NCBI GenBank assembly: GCA_913009315.1
Contig: CAJVZA010000029.1
Location: 1-20,957 of the forward strand
Source of the DNA: an uncultured Hippea sp.
GTDB lineage: Bacteria > Campylobacterota_A > Desulfurellia > JAADFJ01
Direction: 5' to 3'
DNA length: 20,957 bases
The translations under genes were made by a program, and so were the position numbers. The notes beneath the pieces are model-generated. The model was not told the DNA's origin. It saw nothing but the letters and a program-made list of their open reading frames with translations, and made no database searches. Shown here in pieces: positions 1 through 7,800 of this stretch (position 1 is its first letter; every line of letters starts with the position of its first letter).

Positions 1-250
1 AAAGCTGTGAATTTGCTTACTGTGCAGTGGTCTCATTATTAGATATTTTAACGAAAAATCCATAATACGGAGCAGAGGGACCGAAATTTTGACCTTTTTT
101 GTAAATATATAGAAGGCACCGAGGGCGGTCTCAAAAGGCTGCTGATAAATTCATCAATATCACTGGTTATCCAATTCATCACTATCTATAGAAATCGGTG
201 TTTTTGGAAAATCAATCAGATTCAAAAGCAGAATAGTTGCAAACCTTGAA
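1..250. other. Gene-free stretch downstream of the LPS operon
   Basis: No intact gene is visible. On the minus strand, just after the waaC stop, one frame reads without a stop for about 30 codons (ending ...SIDSDELDNQ-stop), and other frames stay open for 35-47 codons towards the window edge without a start codon or a family I recognise. This could be a decayed gene or element remnant, or chance in AT-rich DNA. It holds one copy of the GAGACCACTGCA repeat at its left end, and a second GAGACCGCC core (minus strand, near 125-134). No clear intrinsic terminator for the LPS operon was found. Confidence 0.4.
5..34 (-). repeat. GAGACCACTGCA intergenic repeat, copy 1
   Basis: Read on the minus strand this 30-nt stretch begins GAGACCACTGCACAGTAAG and ends CACAG. 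It matches the copies at 6545-6572 and 15051-15080 over about 28-30 nt. It points in the same direction as the LPS operon that ends upstream of it. The function is unknown; it may be a solo insertion-sequence end or a small dispersed repeat. Confidence 0.6.
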
Positions 251-1228
251 TCAGGAATGCAAACAGTCTACTGCTTTCTCAAATACCGATTCGGGAGTAA
301 TAAGCCGCATGCATTTGTTGTTTATAGAACATTTTCTTATCAGACATGGACTGCATAAAATATCTGAGCGCATAACACCGGATTTATCTATCGGTCCTGT
401 TAGTTCAGGATCGGTTGCACCAAAAAGTGCAATAAGTTTCGTCCTGCTTGCTGCTGCCAGGTGCATCGCTCCGGAATCAATCGTTATTGCAAGTTTTGAA
501 TGATCAAACAGATAGAATAGTTGTTTATGGGTAGTTTTTCCGCTGAGATCTATTGCTTCTGTGCCCTCCGCAATCGCTTTTGCCGTCTTTTGTTCCCCTT
601 TAGTGCCTACTATAAATATCTTTATTTGCAGCCCGGATAAAAGTCCTATCAACTTTTTCCAGTACTCGACAGGCCAAAGCTTGCTGTCCCACCTCGATGA
701 AGGCGCAAGAACCATATAATCTTGGTCTATCAGCCTGTCTATCGATTCTTTTTCAGACTCGGCAAGATTTACCGTGATTTTTTCAGTTATATATTCGGGT
801 GTTTTATTAAAAATCCCATTTACAAACAGATAAAAATAACGCTCTATTGCCGGCCCGTCAAAGCTTAACGCATTGGTCAAAACATATCTCGCCAATCCCT
901 CGCGGCAATTTTTTTGCCCAACTTTTTTATTTGACTTCACAAAAAATGTCCATAGCGCACTTTTCAACAGTCCCTGAATATCTATTACCGCATCATATTG
1001 TTCTTCTCTCAACCGCTTGACTATCTTTCTGATTTTCAATATGTTTGGAATTTTCAGCCTGCAAACCGGAATAAGTTTGTTGATGTGAGGATGATTTTCA
1101 AGAATGCCGCTATTCTGTTCTTCTACCAGCCAGTCCACCGTAATTCCTTTTTTGTGTGCCAGATCTATAAGAGGCATAGACTGAACAATATCTCCCAATG
1201 AACTTAATTTTACAAAAAGAATTTTCAT
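251..1228 (-). CDS. waaC: ADP-heptose:LPS heptosyltransferase I (WaaC-type, GT9)
   Basis: Adds the first L-glycero-D-manno-heptose to Kdo2-lipid A on the cytoplasmic face of the inner membrane, using ADP-heptose. The 325-aa protein has the GT9 layout. The N-terminal motif VKLSSLGDIVQSMPL has Asp13 at the position of the catalytic base of E. coli WaaC. It is followed by VDWLVEE and HP (residues 31-47) and DIQGLLKSA (83-91), which are typical of heptosyltransferase I rather than II. The C-terminal ADP-heptose-binding motif DSGAMHLAAA is at 251-260, followed by a Cys-rich tail (CSPC...KC...KC, 292-306) seen in many GT9 enzymes. It is the last gene of the operon and starts directly after the waaF stop with no gap. 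Family assignment is firm; WaaC rather than a later-acting GT9 enzyme is likely from the VDWLVEE region. Confidence 0.9.
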   Translation of the reverse strand: MKILFVKLSSLGDIVQSMPLIDLAHKKGITVDWLVEEQNSGILENHPHINKLIPVCRLKIPNILKIRKIVKRLREEQYDAVIDIQGLLKSALWTFFVKSNKKVGQKNCREGLARYVLTNALSFDGPAIERYFYLFVNGIFNKTPEYITEKITVNLAESEKESIDRLIDQDYMVLAPSSRWDSKLWPVEYWKKLIGLLSGLQIKIFIVGTKGEQKTAKAIAEGTEAIDLSGKTTHKQLFYLFDHSKLAITIDSGAMHLAAASRTKLIALFGATDPELTGPIDKSGVMRSDILCSPCLIRKCSINNKCMRLITPESVFEKAVDCLHS

Positions 1229-2218
1229 CTAAAAAAGAAGTTTTTTTGCGGTCTCGAAGACTTCAGACGGTCCAATCTGCTTCATACATTTGAGATCTGT
1301 AGGACAGGTTCTTAGAAAACAAGGCGAACAGGAAACATTTTTATATATTATAGCCTTTTTGCCGTTTCCGACAGGAGGTGTTCTTTCCGGATCCGTTGAT
1401 CCGTATATTCCAATCAGAGGGGTGCCGAGAGCAGCAGCTATATGCATAGGCCCCGAATCATTTGTAACAAGAAGATCAGAATTTGACAGTAACGCCATAG
1501 TTTCCCTCAATGTTGTCTTTCCAATCTGATTTTTTACATTTGCAGCAGTTTCTATGGCAGCTCCAATCTCTTTCTCTATATCTGATCCGATCAATATTAT
1601 CGTACCGCCTATGTTTTCATACAAAAGTTTTGCCAATGCGGTAAAATTTTTCCATGGCCATCGCTTTGCCTGACCATACGCTGCTCCTGGAAAAAACAGT
1701 ATAATAGGCCTATCTAATTTCTCGAGTGCTATTTCTGCCCATATCATCTCTTTTTCCGTCACGTTAAGCAACGGATAGGAATCCTTATATACAGAATCTA
1801 TTCCTGCCTCTTTTAACATATTCAAAAAATATCTGTCCTGCGTAGTCGGTTTCTCGGGTAAATTGATCGGTTTTGTTAAAAGAAGTCTTCTGAAGTCCGT
1901 CTTATATCCAATTCTTTCCGGAATCCTCGACATTTTGGCGATAATTGCTGCACCAATAGCATTTTGCAGCAAAATTGCCGTATCAAATTTCTCCTGTCTC
2001 AAAACACTCGATATATCGATTATAGTTTGCAATTTACCATTGCCTATACAATAAAGTTTATAAAATCGCTCATCCTCTTTGAAGAGTTCCAGAACAGATT
2101 TTCTGGATAAAAGCGCTATCCTGTCATTTTTGTAATGCGATGCAATGTTATTTATTGCAGGAAGCGCCATAACGGTGTCGCCTATCCAGTTCGGAAGCCT
2201 AACAAGAATTTTTGGCAT
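1229..2218 (-). CDS. waaF: ADP-heptose:LPS heptosyltransferase II (WaaF-type, GT9)
   Basis: Transfers the second heptose of the LPS inner core. The 329-aa protein starts with ILVRLPNWIGDTVMALPA, the WaaF-style N-terminus (Asp14 aligning with the GT9 catalytic base). It carries FPGAAYGQAKRWPWKNF (176-192), a hallmark of heptosyltransferase II, and the sugar-nucleotide motif NDSGPMHIAAALGTP (253-267). A Cys-rich segment (CSPC...TC...KC) lies at 297-311. Its ATG lies inside the end of msbA (20-nt overlap) and its stop abuts the waaC ATG, so translation of the three genes is probably coupled. Full length for the family; no oddities seen. Confidence 0.92.
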   Translation of the reverse strand: MPKILVRLPNWIGDTVMALPAINNIASHYKNDRIALLSRKSVLELFKEDERFYKLYCIGNGKLQTIIDISSVLRQEKFDTAILLQNAIGAAIIAKMSRIPERIGYKTDFRRLLLTKPINLPEKPTTQDRYFLNMLKEAGIDSVYKDSYPLLNVTEKEMIWAEIALEKLDRPIILFFPGAAYGQAKRWPWKNFTALAKLLYENIGGTIILIGSDIEKEIGAAIETAANVKNQIGKTTLRETMALLSNSDLLVTNDSGPMHIAAALGTPLIGIYGSTDPERTPPVGNGKKAIIYKNVSCSPCFLRTCPTDLKCMKQIGPSEVFETAKKLLF

Positions 2219-3932
2219 TTACCTGAAGTTCGTGAAGTCGCTTATAAAGAACGCTTCTTTCTAAAAGGGCATTGTGATTACCGATAGCCTCAATTTTTCC
2301 GTCATTCAAAACTACTATAAAATCTGCATTTCTTATAGTCGAAAGTCTGTGGGCTATAATGAAAACCGTTCTGTTTTTCATTAGATTGTCAATAGCTCGC
2401 TGAACAATCTCCTCAGCCATTGAATCAAGCGCACTTGTGGCTTCATCAAGTATCAATATGGGTGAATTTTTCAGTATCGCCCTGGCAATCGAAATTCTCT
2501 GACGTTCTCCTCCCGACAATCTCGTACCTCTGTCTCCAATAAGTGTGTTATATTTTTCGGGTAATCTTTCTATAAATCTGTCTGCGTAAGCCGCAAGAGC
2601 GACCTGTTTTATCGCCTCAAATGTTATTTCATTGTTACCGAACGATATATTGTTTGCTATAGTATCATTAAAAAGAAATATATCCTGCGTGACTATAGAG
2701 ATCTTGTCTCTTAAACTCTCAAGGGTAAAACTTCTGATATCTTTGTGATCAAAGAGTACGCTGCCTTTTTCAGGATCATAAAAACGCAGCATAAGATCCG
2801 CCATGCTGGTTTTTCCTGCTCCGGTAGGTCCGACTATCGCCACCTTTTGTCCCTTTTTAACACTAAAACTGAGATCCTTCAGCACATAACGTTCTTCCTT
2901 ATTATATTTCATATAAGTATGACTGAATTCAATCAATTCAGGGTTGTTCCTCAAGGTTACAGAGTTTGCTTTATTTTCTATTTCAGGCTTTATATCCATG
3001 ATAAAAAATACTCTTTCGGCGGCGGCAAGTCCCTGCTGAATACTGTTATTTGCATTGGTAAGACGCTTAGCCGGATCATACAGCATCATGCTTGCAGCTA
3101 TAAATGAGGAAAATGCTCCTGGTGTCATTGTTCCATTTATAACCTCTTTCCCGCCCATCCAGATTACAATAGCGAGACCAACTGCTCCTATCGCTTCGGT
3201 AATGGGAGATGATATCAAGGACGATCTGGCAGCCTTCATTGTGACATCGTAATATCGCCTGTTGATTCGTTTAAACCGCTCAAGCATTGTTTTTTCTTTA
3301 AGAAATGCCTGAATGGTTTTAATGCCGCTTATCTCCTCCTGCAGAATATTCATCATATCCGCAACCGATTCCTGCGTTTTTCTTCCCACTCGTCTGAGTT
3401 TTTTTCCGAAATGGACGATTGGAATAACAGCTACAGGCAGAACTATAGTTGCAATAATACCGAGTTTCCAGTTCTGTAGAATCACCACCGCAATCAGTGC
3501 GATAATATTAAAGATTTGAAGAACAAGTGTTGCAAATGTTGAAATAGAGCTCTGGAGCTTGTTTATATCGTTTGTAACTCTGCTCATCAGTTCACCGGTC
3601 TTCCATTTTTCGGAAAATGACATAGGCAGTTTATGCAGATGCTCTACAAGTTCCTCTCTTATCTTCATCACTACATGCTCTTCAGTATATTTCATCAAAT
3701 ATCCCTGAGAATATCTGAATATCCCTTTAAGAACAAAAACCGTTATAATGGCAATCGGTATCAGATAGATCATTGTTTCATCTTTGGCTATAAAGATTTT
3801 GTCCATAGCCGGCTTAATTAACCATGCGGATGCACCCGTCATCAAACCGACACCCGCCATAGCAATCATGCTCAGTATGATTTTTCCAAGGTACGGTCTC
3901 ATATATTTAATTAGCCGTAAAGTAATTTTCAT
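2199..3932 (-). CDS. msbA: Lipid A export ABC transporter, MsbA-type (fused permease/ATPase)
   Basis: Inner-membrane half-transporter that as a homodimer flips core-lipid A to the periplasmic leaflet. The 577-aa protein has an N-terminal type I exporter membrane domain (hydrophobic segments near residues 17-40, 55-72, 135-175 and 245-285). The C-terminal nucleotide-binding domain has Walker A GPTGAGKT (368-375), Q-loop VTQD (414-417), signature LSGGERQ (472-478), Walker B ILILDEATSALD (492-503) and switch His528 in IAHRLSTI. All catalytic residues are present. The start codon directly follows the lpxL-type stop. Position between lipid A acylation and core heptose genes supports MsbA rather than a drug or peptide exporter of the same fold. 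Confidence 0.9.
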   Translation of the reverse strand: MKITLRLIKYMRPYLGKIILSMIAMAGVGLMTGASAWLIKPAMDKIFIAKDETMIYLIPIAIITVFVLKGIFRYSQGYLMKYTEEHVVMKIREELVEHLHKLPMSFSEKWKTGELMSRVTNDINKLQSSISTFATLVLQIFNIIALIAVVILQNWKLGIIATIVLPVAVIPIVHFGKKLRRVGRKTQESVADMMNILQEEISGIKTIQAFLKEKTMLERFKRINRRYYDVTMKAARSSLISSPITEAIGAVGLAIVIWMGGKEVINGTMTPGAFSSFIAASMMLYDPAKRLTNANNSIQQGLAAAERVFFIMDIKPEIENKANSVTLRNNPELIEFSHTYMKYNKEERYVLKDLSFSVKKGQKVAIVGPTGAGKTSMADLMLRFYDPEKGSVLFDHKDIRSFTLESLRDKISIVTQDIFLFNDTIANNISFGNNEITFEAIKQVALAAYADRFIERLPEKYNTLIGDRGTRLSGGERQRISIARAILKNSPILILDEATSALDSMAEEIVQRAIDNLMKNRTVFIIAHRLSTIRNADFIVVLNDGKIEAIGNHNALLERSVLYKRLHELQVNAKNSC

Positions 3933-4844
3933 CTATCTTTTTTCACTTGCCGCATTTTCAACGATAGTCTTTAACTCATCTTCCCTGTTTTTCCACCGCC
4001 TATGCATTAAAAGCCACTGATCGGGATAACGTGTGACATATTTTCCCACTACCTGATTAATCTTTTCTGTAACAATTTTCATTGCCTGACTATTGCCGAC
4101 ATTTTCCGGCACGCTTATTTCCTTTTCCACTATAAATCTATATCTCCCGTTTCCTTCAGATATTAGAAATATAGGATAGATCTTTTTTCGGCCTCTAATT
4201 GCAAGAATAGAAGGCAATTTAGGTGTGTACGCTTTCACACCAAGAAAATCAACCTCTATCCCCTCCTTTTTTGCTACATTTTGATCACCATCTATGCCTA
4301 CAAAAAAGCCTTCTTTCAGCAGTTCTATCGATTTCGATACGGCTCCGCGCTTTGGTATTAGAGCAATTTTTCCTCTTTTTCGTATAGTTTTTACAATTCT
4401 ATCGATAAAGTCGTTATCCATCGGTCTGTAAACTGCCGCTCCTTTTACATTTATAAGACGAATAATCAGCGGAATTAGCTCCCAATTTCCCAAATGCGCA
4501 AAAAGCGCAATTCCCCCATCAAGATTTGCAAGCTTGTGCCTGCTGTTTTCAACTGTTATATACTTTTTCAGATAATTATCCGAATGAAAATAAAATTTTA
4601 TGTTGTAAAGGATGTTGGTAGCAAAATTTTCGAAACTTTTTTTTGCTACTTTCTTGGCTGATTTTTTATCCAACCGACTGCGGGTTACAAAACATGCATT
4701 TAGAACCGCCGTTCTCCTTCTTTTTCCTATCAATAGGTAGAAAAACGTTCCGATTGCCGAACCGACAAATTCTATTACAAAATTCGGCATAACAGCTATG
4801 GGCAAAAAGAAAAACAAAGGACCGGATTTTATATATTTATTCAT
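3933..4844 (-). CDS. lpxL: Lipid A biosynthesis acyltransferase (LpxL/HtrB family)
   Basis: Membrane-associated acyltransferase that adds a secondary acyl chain to Kdo2-lipid IVA from acyl-ACP. The 303-aa protein has a hydrophobic N-terminus (residues 8-38), the HX4E catalytic motif AHLGNWE (His117, Glu122), a GDQNVAKKEGIEVDFLG segment (about 205-221) resembling the family's D-Q...G...FFG block, and the C-terminal QWLLMHRRWKNR typical of LpxL/LpxM. It is flanked by waaA (ATGA overlap of 4 nt) and msbA (no gap). Whether it is LpxL- or LpxM-like cannot be told from the sequence alone; it is the only such gene here. Confidence 0.88.
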   Translation of the reverse strand: MNKYIKSGPLFFFLPIAVMPNFVIEFVGSAIGTFFYLLIGKRRRTAVLNACFVTRSRLDKKSAKKVAKKSFENFATNILYNIKFYFHSDNYLKKYITVENSRHKLANLDGGIALFAHLGNWELIPLIIRLINVKGAAVYRPMDNDFIDRIVKTIRKRGKIALIPKRGAVSKSIELLKEGFFVGIDGDQNVAKKEGIEVDFLGVKAYTPKLPSILAIRGRKKIYPIFLISEGNGRYRFIVEKEISVPENVGNSQAMKIVTEKINQVVGKYVTRYPDQWLLMHRRWKNREDELKTIVENAASEKR

Positions 4845-6076
4845 AGATAATCCGCTATCAAGTTAACGGTTTTTTCAAGATTGTCAAGATGCCGGCATAA
4901 AACCTTGAATCCGGCCTCTCCTACAGCTTTTCTTTTATCACAATTTTCTATAAGTTCACTAATTTTACCGGCCAGATCGGCTTCATCGTCTGCTATCATT
5001 ATTGCACTGCTGTCTTTGAGTTCACCGACAATTTCATCAAAATTAAAATAGCTGTGTCCCATTATGACCGGAACCGAATAAAGACAAGCCTCAAGCGGAT
5101 TGTGCCCTCCTGTTCCTACCATGCTTCCTCCTACAAAGGCTATATCGGCAATACCGTAAAGCGACGAAAGATCTCCTATCGTATCGACAATAAGCATGTC
5201 GCAGGATTCGTAAGTTGAGAAGCATGATAAAAGCTCAGGCCGCATATCAAAACTTTTTGCCATATTAATGACTTCTTTCACCCTGTCCACATGACGCGGA
5301 GCAACAATCAAAAACAGATTACTGCATTTGTTCAACCTTTTGTAGATCCTAAAAATTATTTCTTCCTCATTATTATGTGTACTACCCGCAATCAAAATCG
5401 TTTTGTTTTCAAGCTTGTCTATTCTACATTTAAGCCTTATTATGTTTGAATATTTTATGTTCCCTGTCACCCGGATTTTTGCGCTGTCCGCATATTCGGC
5501 GAAACGACTTTTTTCGTTTTCATTTTGAACACATATAAGGTCAATCTTGCTGATAAGCGGTTTGAAAAAAAATTTAAAACGTCTGTACCAATCTGACGAT
5601 CTGATGGATATTCGTCCGTTTATCAGCACAATCGGAATCTTTTTCGAGTAAGCCTGACATAAAAAATTCGGCCATATTTCTGTTTCGACAAGCAAAATCA
5701 GCTTTGGATTTATGCGGTTGATGCAGCGCTTTACAACTATTTTATAATCTATAGGAAAGTATATAAGATCGACAGAATCTCCAAACAGTCGTTTTGCGGC
5801 GTCGTTCCCTGTTTTTGTTACGGTCGATATAACAACTCTGTTGCTATCTTTCAGGAGACGACCGACCAGCGCCTTCAGCAGATGAACCTCTCCAACTGAC
5901 ACTGCATGAATCCAAACAGGTTTATTCTCTGAATTCATAATACTCATCCCTCTGCCGAAATGAACGAGCGGATTTTTGTGATGTTTCATCTGTTTAATAA
6001 AAAATACAGCCAAAATAAAGGGTGAGAAAAACAGTATGAGAGTATTATAAAACGCCATTGTAATTTTCTCTATCAT
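4841..6076 (-). CDS. waaA: 3-deoxy-D-manno-octulosonic acid (Kdo) transferase
   Basis: Transfers Kdo from CMP-Kdo to lipid A precursor at the inner membrane (GT30). The 411-aa protein has an N-terminal hydrophobic anchor, then HAVSVGEV with the conserved catalytic Glu (Glu63), ETEIWPN in the mid region, GNIKYSN before the C-terminal Rossmann domain, and GGSMVGTGGHNPLEA near residues 315-330, the GT30 CMP-Kdo-site block. It is the first gene of the five-gene operon. The start is uncertain. The given ATG lies only 9 nt from a good -10 box, whereas Met7 (ATG at 6056-6058) gives an N-terminus (MAFYNTLILFFSP) closer to other WaaA proteins and a short leader. Confidence 0.92.
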   Translation of the reverse strand: MIEKITMAFYNTLILFFSPFILAVFFIKQMKHHKNPLVHFGRGMSIMNSENKPVWIHAVSVGEVHLLKALVGRLLKDSNRVVISTVTKTGNDAAKRLFGDSVDLIYFPIDYKIVVKRCINRINPKLILLVETEIWPNFLCQAYSKKIPIVLINGRISIRSSDWYRRFKFFFKPLISKIDLICVQNENEKSRFAEYADSAKIRVTGNIKYSNIIRLKCRIDKLENKTILIAGSTHNNEEEIIFRIYKRLNKCSNLFLIVAPRHVDRVKEVINMAKSFDMRPELLSCFSTYESCDMLIVDTIGDLSSLYGIADIAFVGGSMVGTGGHNPLEACLYSVPVIMGHSYFNFDEIVGELKDSSAIMIADDEADLAGKISELIENCDKRKAVGEAGFKVLCRHLDNLEKTVNLIADYL

Positions 6077-6085
6077 ATGGCAAAG

Positions 6086-6114
6086 ATATTATCAGATTGC
6101 CATTTTGTTTGCAA
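6086..6114 (-). promoter_or_regulatory. Sigma70-type promoter of the waaA operon
   Basis: On the minus strand TTGCAA (6109-6114) is followed after 17 nt by TAATAT (6086-6091). The spacing is ideal and both boxes are close to consensus. The -10 box ends 9 nt before the annotated ATG of waaA, so transcription would begin about 2-3 nt upstream of it. Confidence 0.6.
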
Positions 6115-6120
6115 ATTTGC
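6111..6120. promoter_or_regulatory. Perfect 10-bp palindrome, candidate operator between divergent promoters
   Basis: GCAAATTTGC equals its own reverse complement. It overlaps the -35 box of the waaA promoter (6109-6114) and the -35 box of the Rrf2-gene promoter (6117-6122), with an overlapping 8-bp palindrome TTTGCAAA at 6108-6115. A repressor bound here could block both promoters. Binding by the adjacent Rrf2 protein is inference only. Confidence 0.4.
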
Positions 6121-6144
6121 CAATCGAATGTTTATTGCTACAAT
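6117..6144 (+). promoter_or_regulatory. Sigma70-type promoter of the Rrf2-family regulator
   Basis: TTGCCA (6117-6122) and TACAAT (6139-6144) are separated by 16 nt. The -10 box ends 8 nt before the ATG at 6153, predicting a leaderless or nearly leaderless mRNA, and no Shine-Dalgarno sequence is seen before that ATG. Confidence 0.5.
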
Positions 6145-6152
6145 TAAACTTC

Positions 6153-6545
6153 ATGAGGATATCAAAACGGTTTGAGTTTGGACTTATTGCGGCTCTATAC
6201 CTGACACCGTATTACAAAATCAAAGCAATATCAAAAAAAGAGATTGCAAACAACGAAAATATACCGTATAAATATCTTGAAATAGTAATGAAATTACTAA
6301 AAGATTCAGGTATAATTGAATCCAAGGCGGGTCTGGGCGGCGGCTATATGCTGAAAATGGATCCTTCTAAAATCACCGCTCTGCAGCTTTTTAATGCGCT
6401 TGAGGGCAAGATAACTTTTGAAAATTTAAACTATAAGACAGCGTATGTTTATAAAAGTTTGGAATCCTCAATTACCGATGCGCTAAAATCTATTGACCTT
6501 TATGAATTAAAAAAGAGATCTATGCACAATGAATATTATATATAG
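6153..6545 (+). CDS. Rrf2-family transcriptional regulator lacking Fe-S cysteines
   Basis: Small DNA-binding regulator, about 130 aa from the ATG at 6153. The winged helix-turn-helix runs from KEIANNENIPYKYLEIVMKLL through the wing motif AGLGGGYML, the Rrf2 signature. No cysteine is present from this start, so it cannot bind a [2Fe-2S] or [4Fe-4S] cluster through Cys the way IscR, NsrR and RirA do; it resembles cluster-free members such as CymR. The longer reading from 6105 would begin upstream of the -10 box and adds an unrelated N-terminus, so it was rejected. The gene diverges from the LPS operon and may regulate itself and that operon through the palindrome at 6111-6120 (inference). The effector is unknown. 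Confidence 0.8.
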   Translation: MRISKRFEFGLIAALYLTPYYKIKAISKKEIANNENIPYKYLEIVMKLLKDSGIIESKAGLGGGYMLKMDPSKITALQLFNALEGKITFENLNYKTAYVYKSLESSITDALKSIDLYELKKRSMHNEYYI

Positions 6546-6572
6546 AGACCACTGCATAATAAGCAGGAACAG
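6545..6572 (+). repeat. GAGACCACTGCA intergenic repeat, copy 2
   Basis: Begins GAGACCACTGCATAATAAG and ends ACAG; it shares its first 12 bases exactly with copies 1 and 3. Its first G is the last base of the Rrf2-gene TAG stop codon. It lies between the convergent rrf2-type and lrgB genes. Confidence 0.6.
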
Positions 6573-6630
6573 TAATAAAACCGTTTGCATAGTACAAATC
6601 TGAAAATCCCAAAATCAGCAGAGACAATCT

Positions 6631-7332
6631 TTACAATTTATAGATAAGGTAAAATATAATGGGAGTGATAATTGCCGTTGCTATACCGTTTAAGCCAATC
6701 GCAAGGGAACTGACCGCTCCCTCCAGCTCTCCCTCCTGAAAAGCTCTGGCAGTGCCTATTCCGTGGGATGCGCTACCCATAGCAAGACCAAATGCCACTT
6801 TACTTTTTACTCCGATAAGTTTTAAGAAAGCAGGCCCTATTACGGCACCCAAAATACCGGTGGCAACAACTATTGCCGCGGTAAGCGACGGTATGCCGCC
6901 TATTTTTTCAGTTATGCCCATAGCAATCGGAGTAGTAACAGATTTGGGCGCAATCGAAGCCACCACTTCTTTTGAAGCGCCAAGCAATTTCGCCGTTAAC
7001 GCCGCAGACAAAATACCCACAATACTTCCTATTATAACAGATATTATTACAGACAGGCCTCCCTCTTTTTTTATCTCCTTAAAACGCATATATAGAGGAA
7101 CTCCAAGTGCTATAACAGCCGGACCCAGAAAGAAACTGATGAATCTGCCGCCTTTGTTGTATGTATGAAAATCGATACCCGTCACTTTAAGTATAATTAT
7201 TATTGTAACTATGGAAACCAATATCGGATTAAACAGCATAAAGTTATACTTACTGTAAATTTTCTGAGCGATAAAATATACTAAAAATGTTAACGCAATA
7301 GAAAAAATCGGATTGCCAACTATTTCTTTCAT
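6631..7332 (-). CDS. lrgB: LrgB/CidB family membrane protein
   Basis: Integral membrane protein of the LrgB family, partner of LrgA. In Gram-positives the pair modulates murein hydrolase activity and autolysis, and related proteins transport glycolate or pyruvate in other organisms. The 233-aa protein is almost entirely hydrophobic helices. It has the family motifs APKSVTTPIAMGI (about residues 127-139) and GLAMGSASHGIGTARAFQEGE (about 182-202), the latter the most conserved LrgB block. Its ATG overlaps the lrgA stop by 4 nt (ATGA), so the two are translationally coupled. The actual role in this organism cannot be read from sequence. Confidence 0.9.
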   Translation of the reverse strand: MKEIVGNPIFSIALTFLVYFIAQKIYSKYNFMLFNPILVSIVTIIIILKVTGIDFHTYNKGGRFISFFLGPAVIALGVPLYMRFKEIKKEGGLSVIISVIIGSIVGILSAALTAKLLGASKEVVASIAPKSVTTPIAMGITEKIGGIPSLTAAIVVATGILGAVIGPAFLKLIGVKSKVAFGLAMGSASHGIGTARAFQEGELEGAVSSLAIGLNGIATAIITPIIFYLIYKL

Positions 7333-7667
7333 GCTCTTTTGCTTAATCTATCCTGAATCTTACCGACAAACGCAAATACCAAAAGAGTACTGAAAACCCA
7401 TGCCGCAACTATCGGAACAAACTCACTTTTTATAAGATTAAAATAGACAATAACTCCGACACCGGGAGGAATAAAGAAAAATGCAAGATTTTTGACCAAT
7501 ACATCGGACACAGGCTTAACATCCTTCAATTTTATAATTTTATATTTCAGAACGATTGTCATAAGAACCATACCTATCACATTTCCCGGTATGGGAATAT
7601 TTAGAAGATTGCTTATGGCGTCTCCGATAAAAAGCAAGACAAAGATAATTGTAAACCCTTTGATCAT
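7329..7667 (-). CDS. lrgA: LrgA/CidA family holin-like membrane protein
   Basis: Small membrane protein (112 aa) with about four transmembrane segments. The segment NLLNIPIPGNVIGMVLM (about residues 20-36) matches the LrgA/CidA signature around P-x-P-G-x-V-x-G-M, and FFIPPGVGVIVYF (about 65-77) matches the second conserved block. It is the first gene of the lrgAB pair. The ATG at 7667 directly follows an AT-rich stretch with promoter-like boxes and no clear ribosome-binding site. Confidence 0.88.
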   Translation of the reverse strand: MIKGFTIIFVLLFIGDAISNLLNIPIPGNVIGMVLMTIVLKYKIIKLKDVKPVSDVLVKNLAFFFIPPGVGVIVYFNLIKSEFVPIVAAWVFSTLLVFAFVGKIQDRLSKRA

Positions 7668-7673
7668 ATTATA

Positions 7674-7702
7674 GATATATCATCTAATCTGCTTTTTTGC
7701 AA
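7674..7702 (-). promoter_or_regulatory. Candidate promoter of lrgAB
   Basis: On the minus strand TTGCAA (7697-7702) precedes TATATC (7674-7679) by 17 nt; the latter ends 6 nt before the lrgA ATG. The -35 matches the waaA promoter exactly. A TATAAT hexamer directly abuts the ATG but is too close to serve the same start. Confidence 0.4.
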
Positions 7703-7762
7703 TCGAACATTTCATTATTTTTTCTTTTATAATCCGCCTTGCACTCACACACTGCTATTACG

Positions 7763-7794
7763 GCTGAGGCTGTCCTGGTACGCAAGGTAAGTTA
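7763..7794 (+). repeat. GCTGAGGCTGT intergenic repeat, copy A
   Basis: This 32-nt stretch between livF and lrgA begins GCTGAGGCTGT and ends AAGGTAAGTTA. It aligns with 20570-20600, which has the same first 11 bases and ends AAAGTGAGTTA. Here a matching left arm is degenerate: only CCTTGC (7738-7743) pairs with GCAAGG (7782-7787). Confidence 0.45.
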
Positions 7795-7800
7795 TAAATT

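Noticed and set aside
6105-6152. Longer N-terminus for the Rrf2 regulator starting at 6105
   Set aside because: That start lies upstream of the -10 box and adds 16 residues (including the only Cys) not found in Rrf2 proteins; MRISKRFEFGL at 6153 fits the family.
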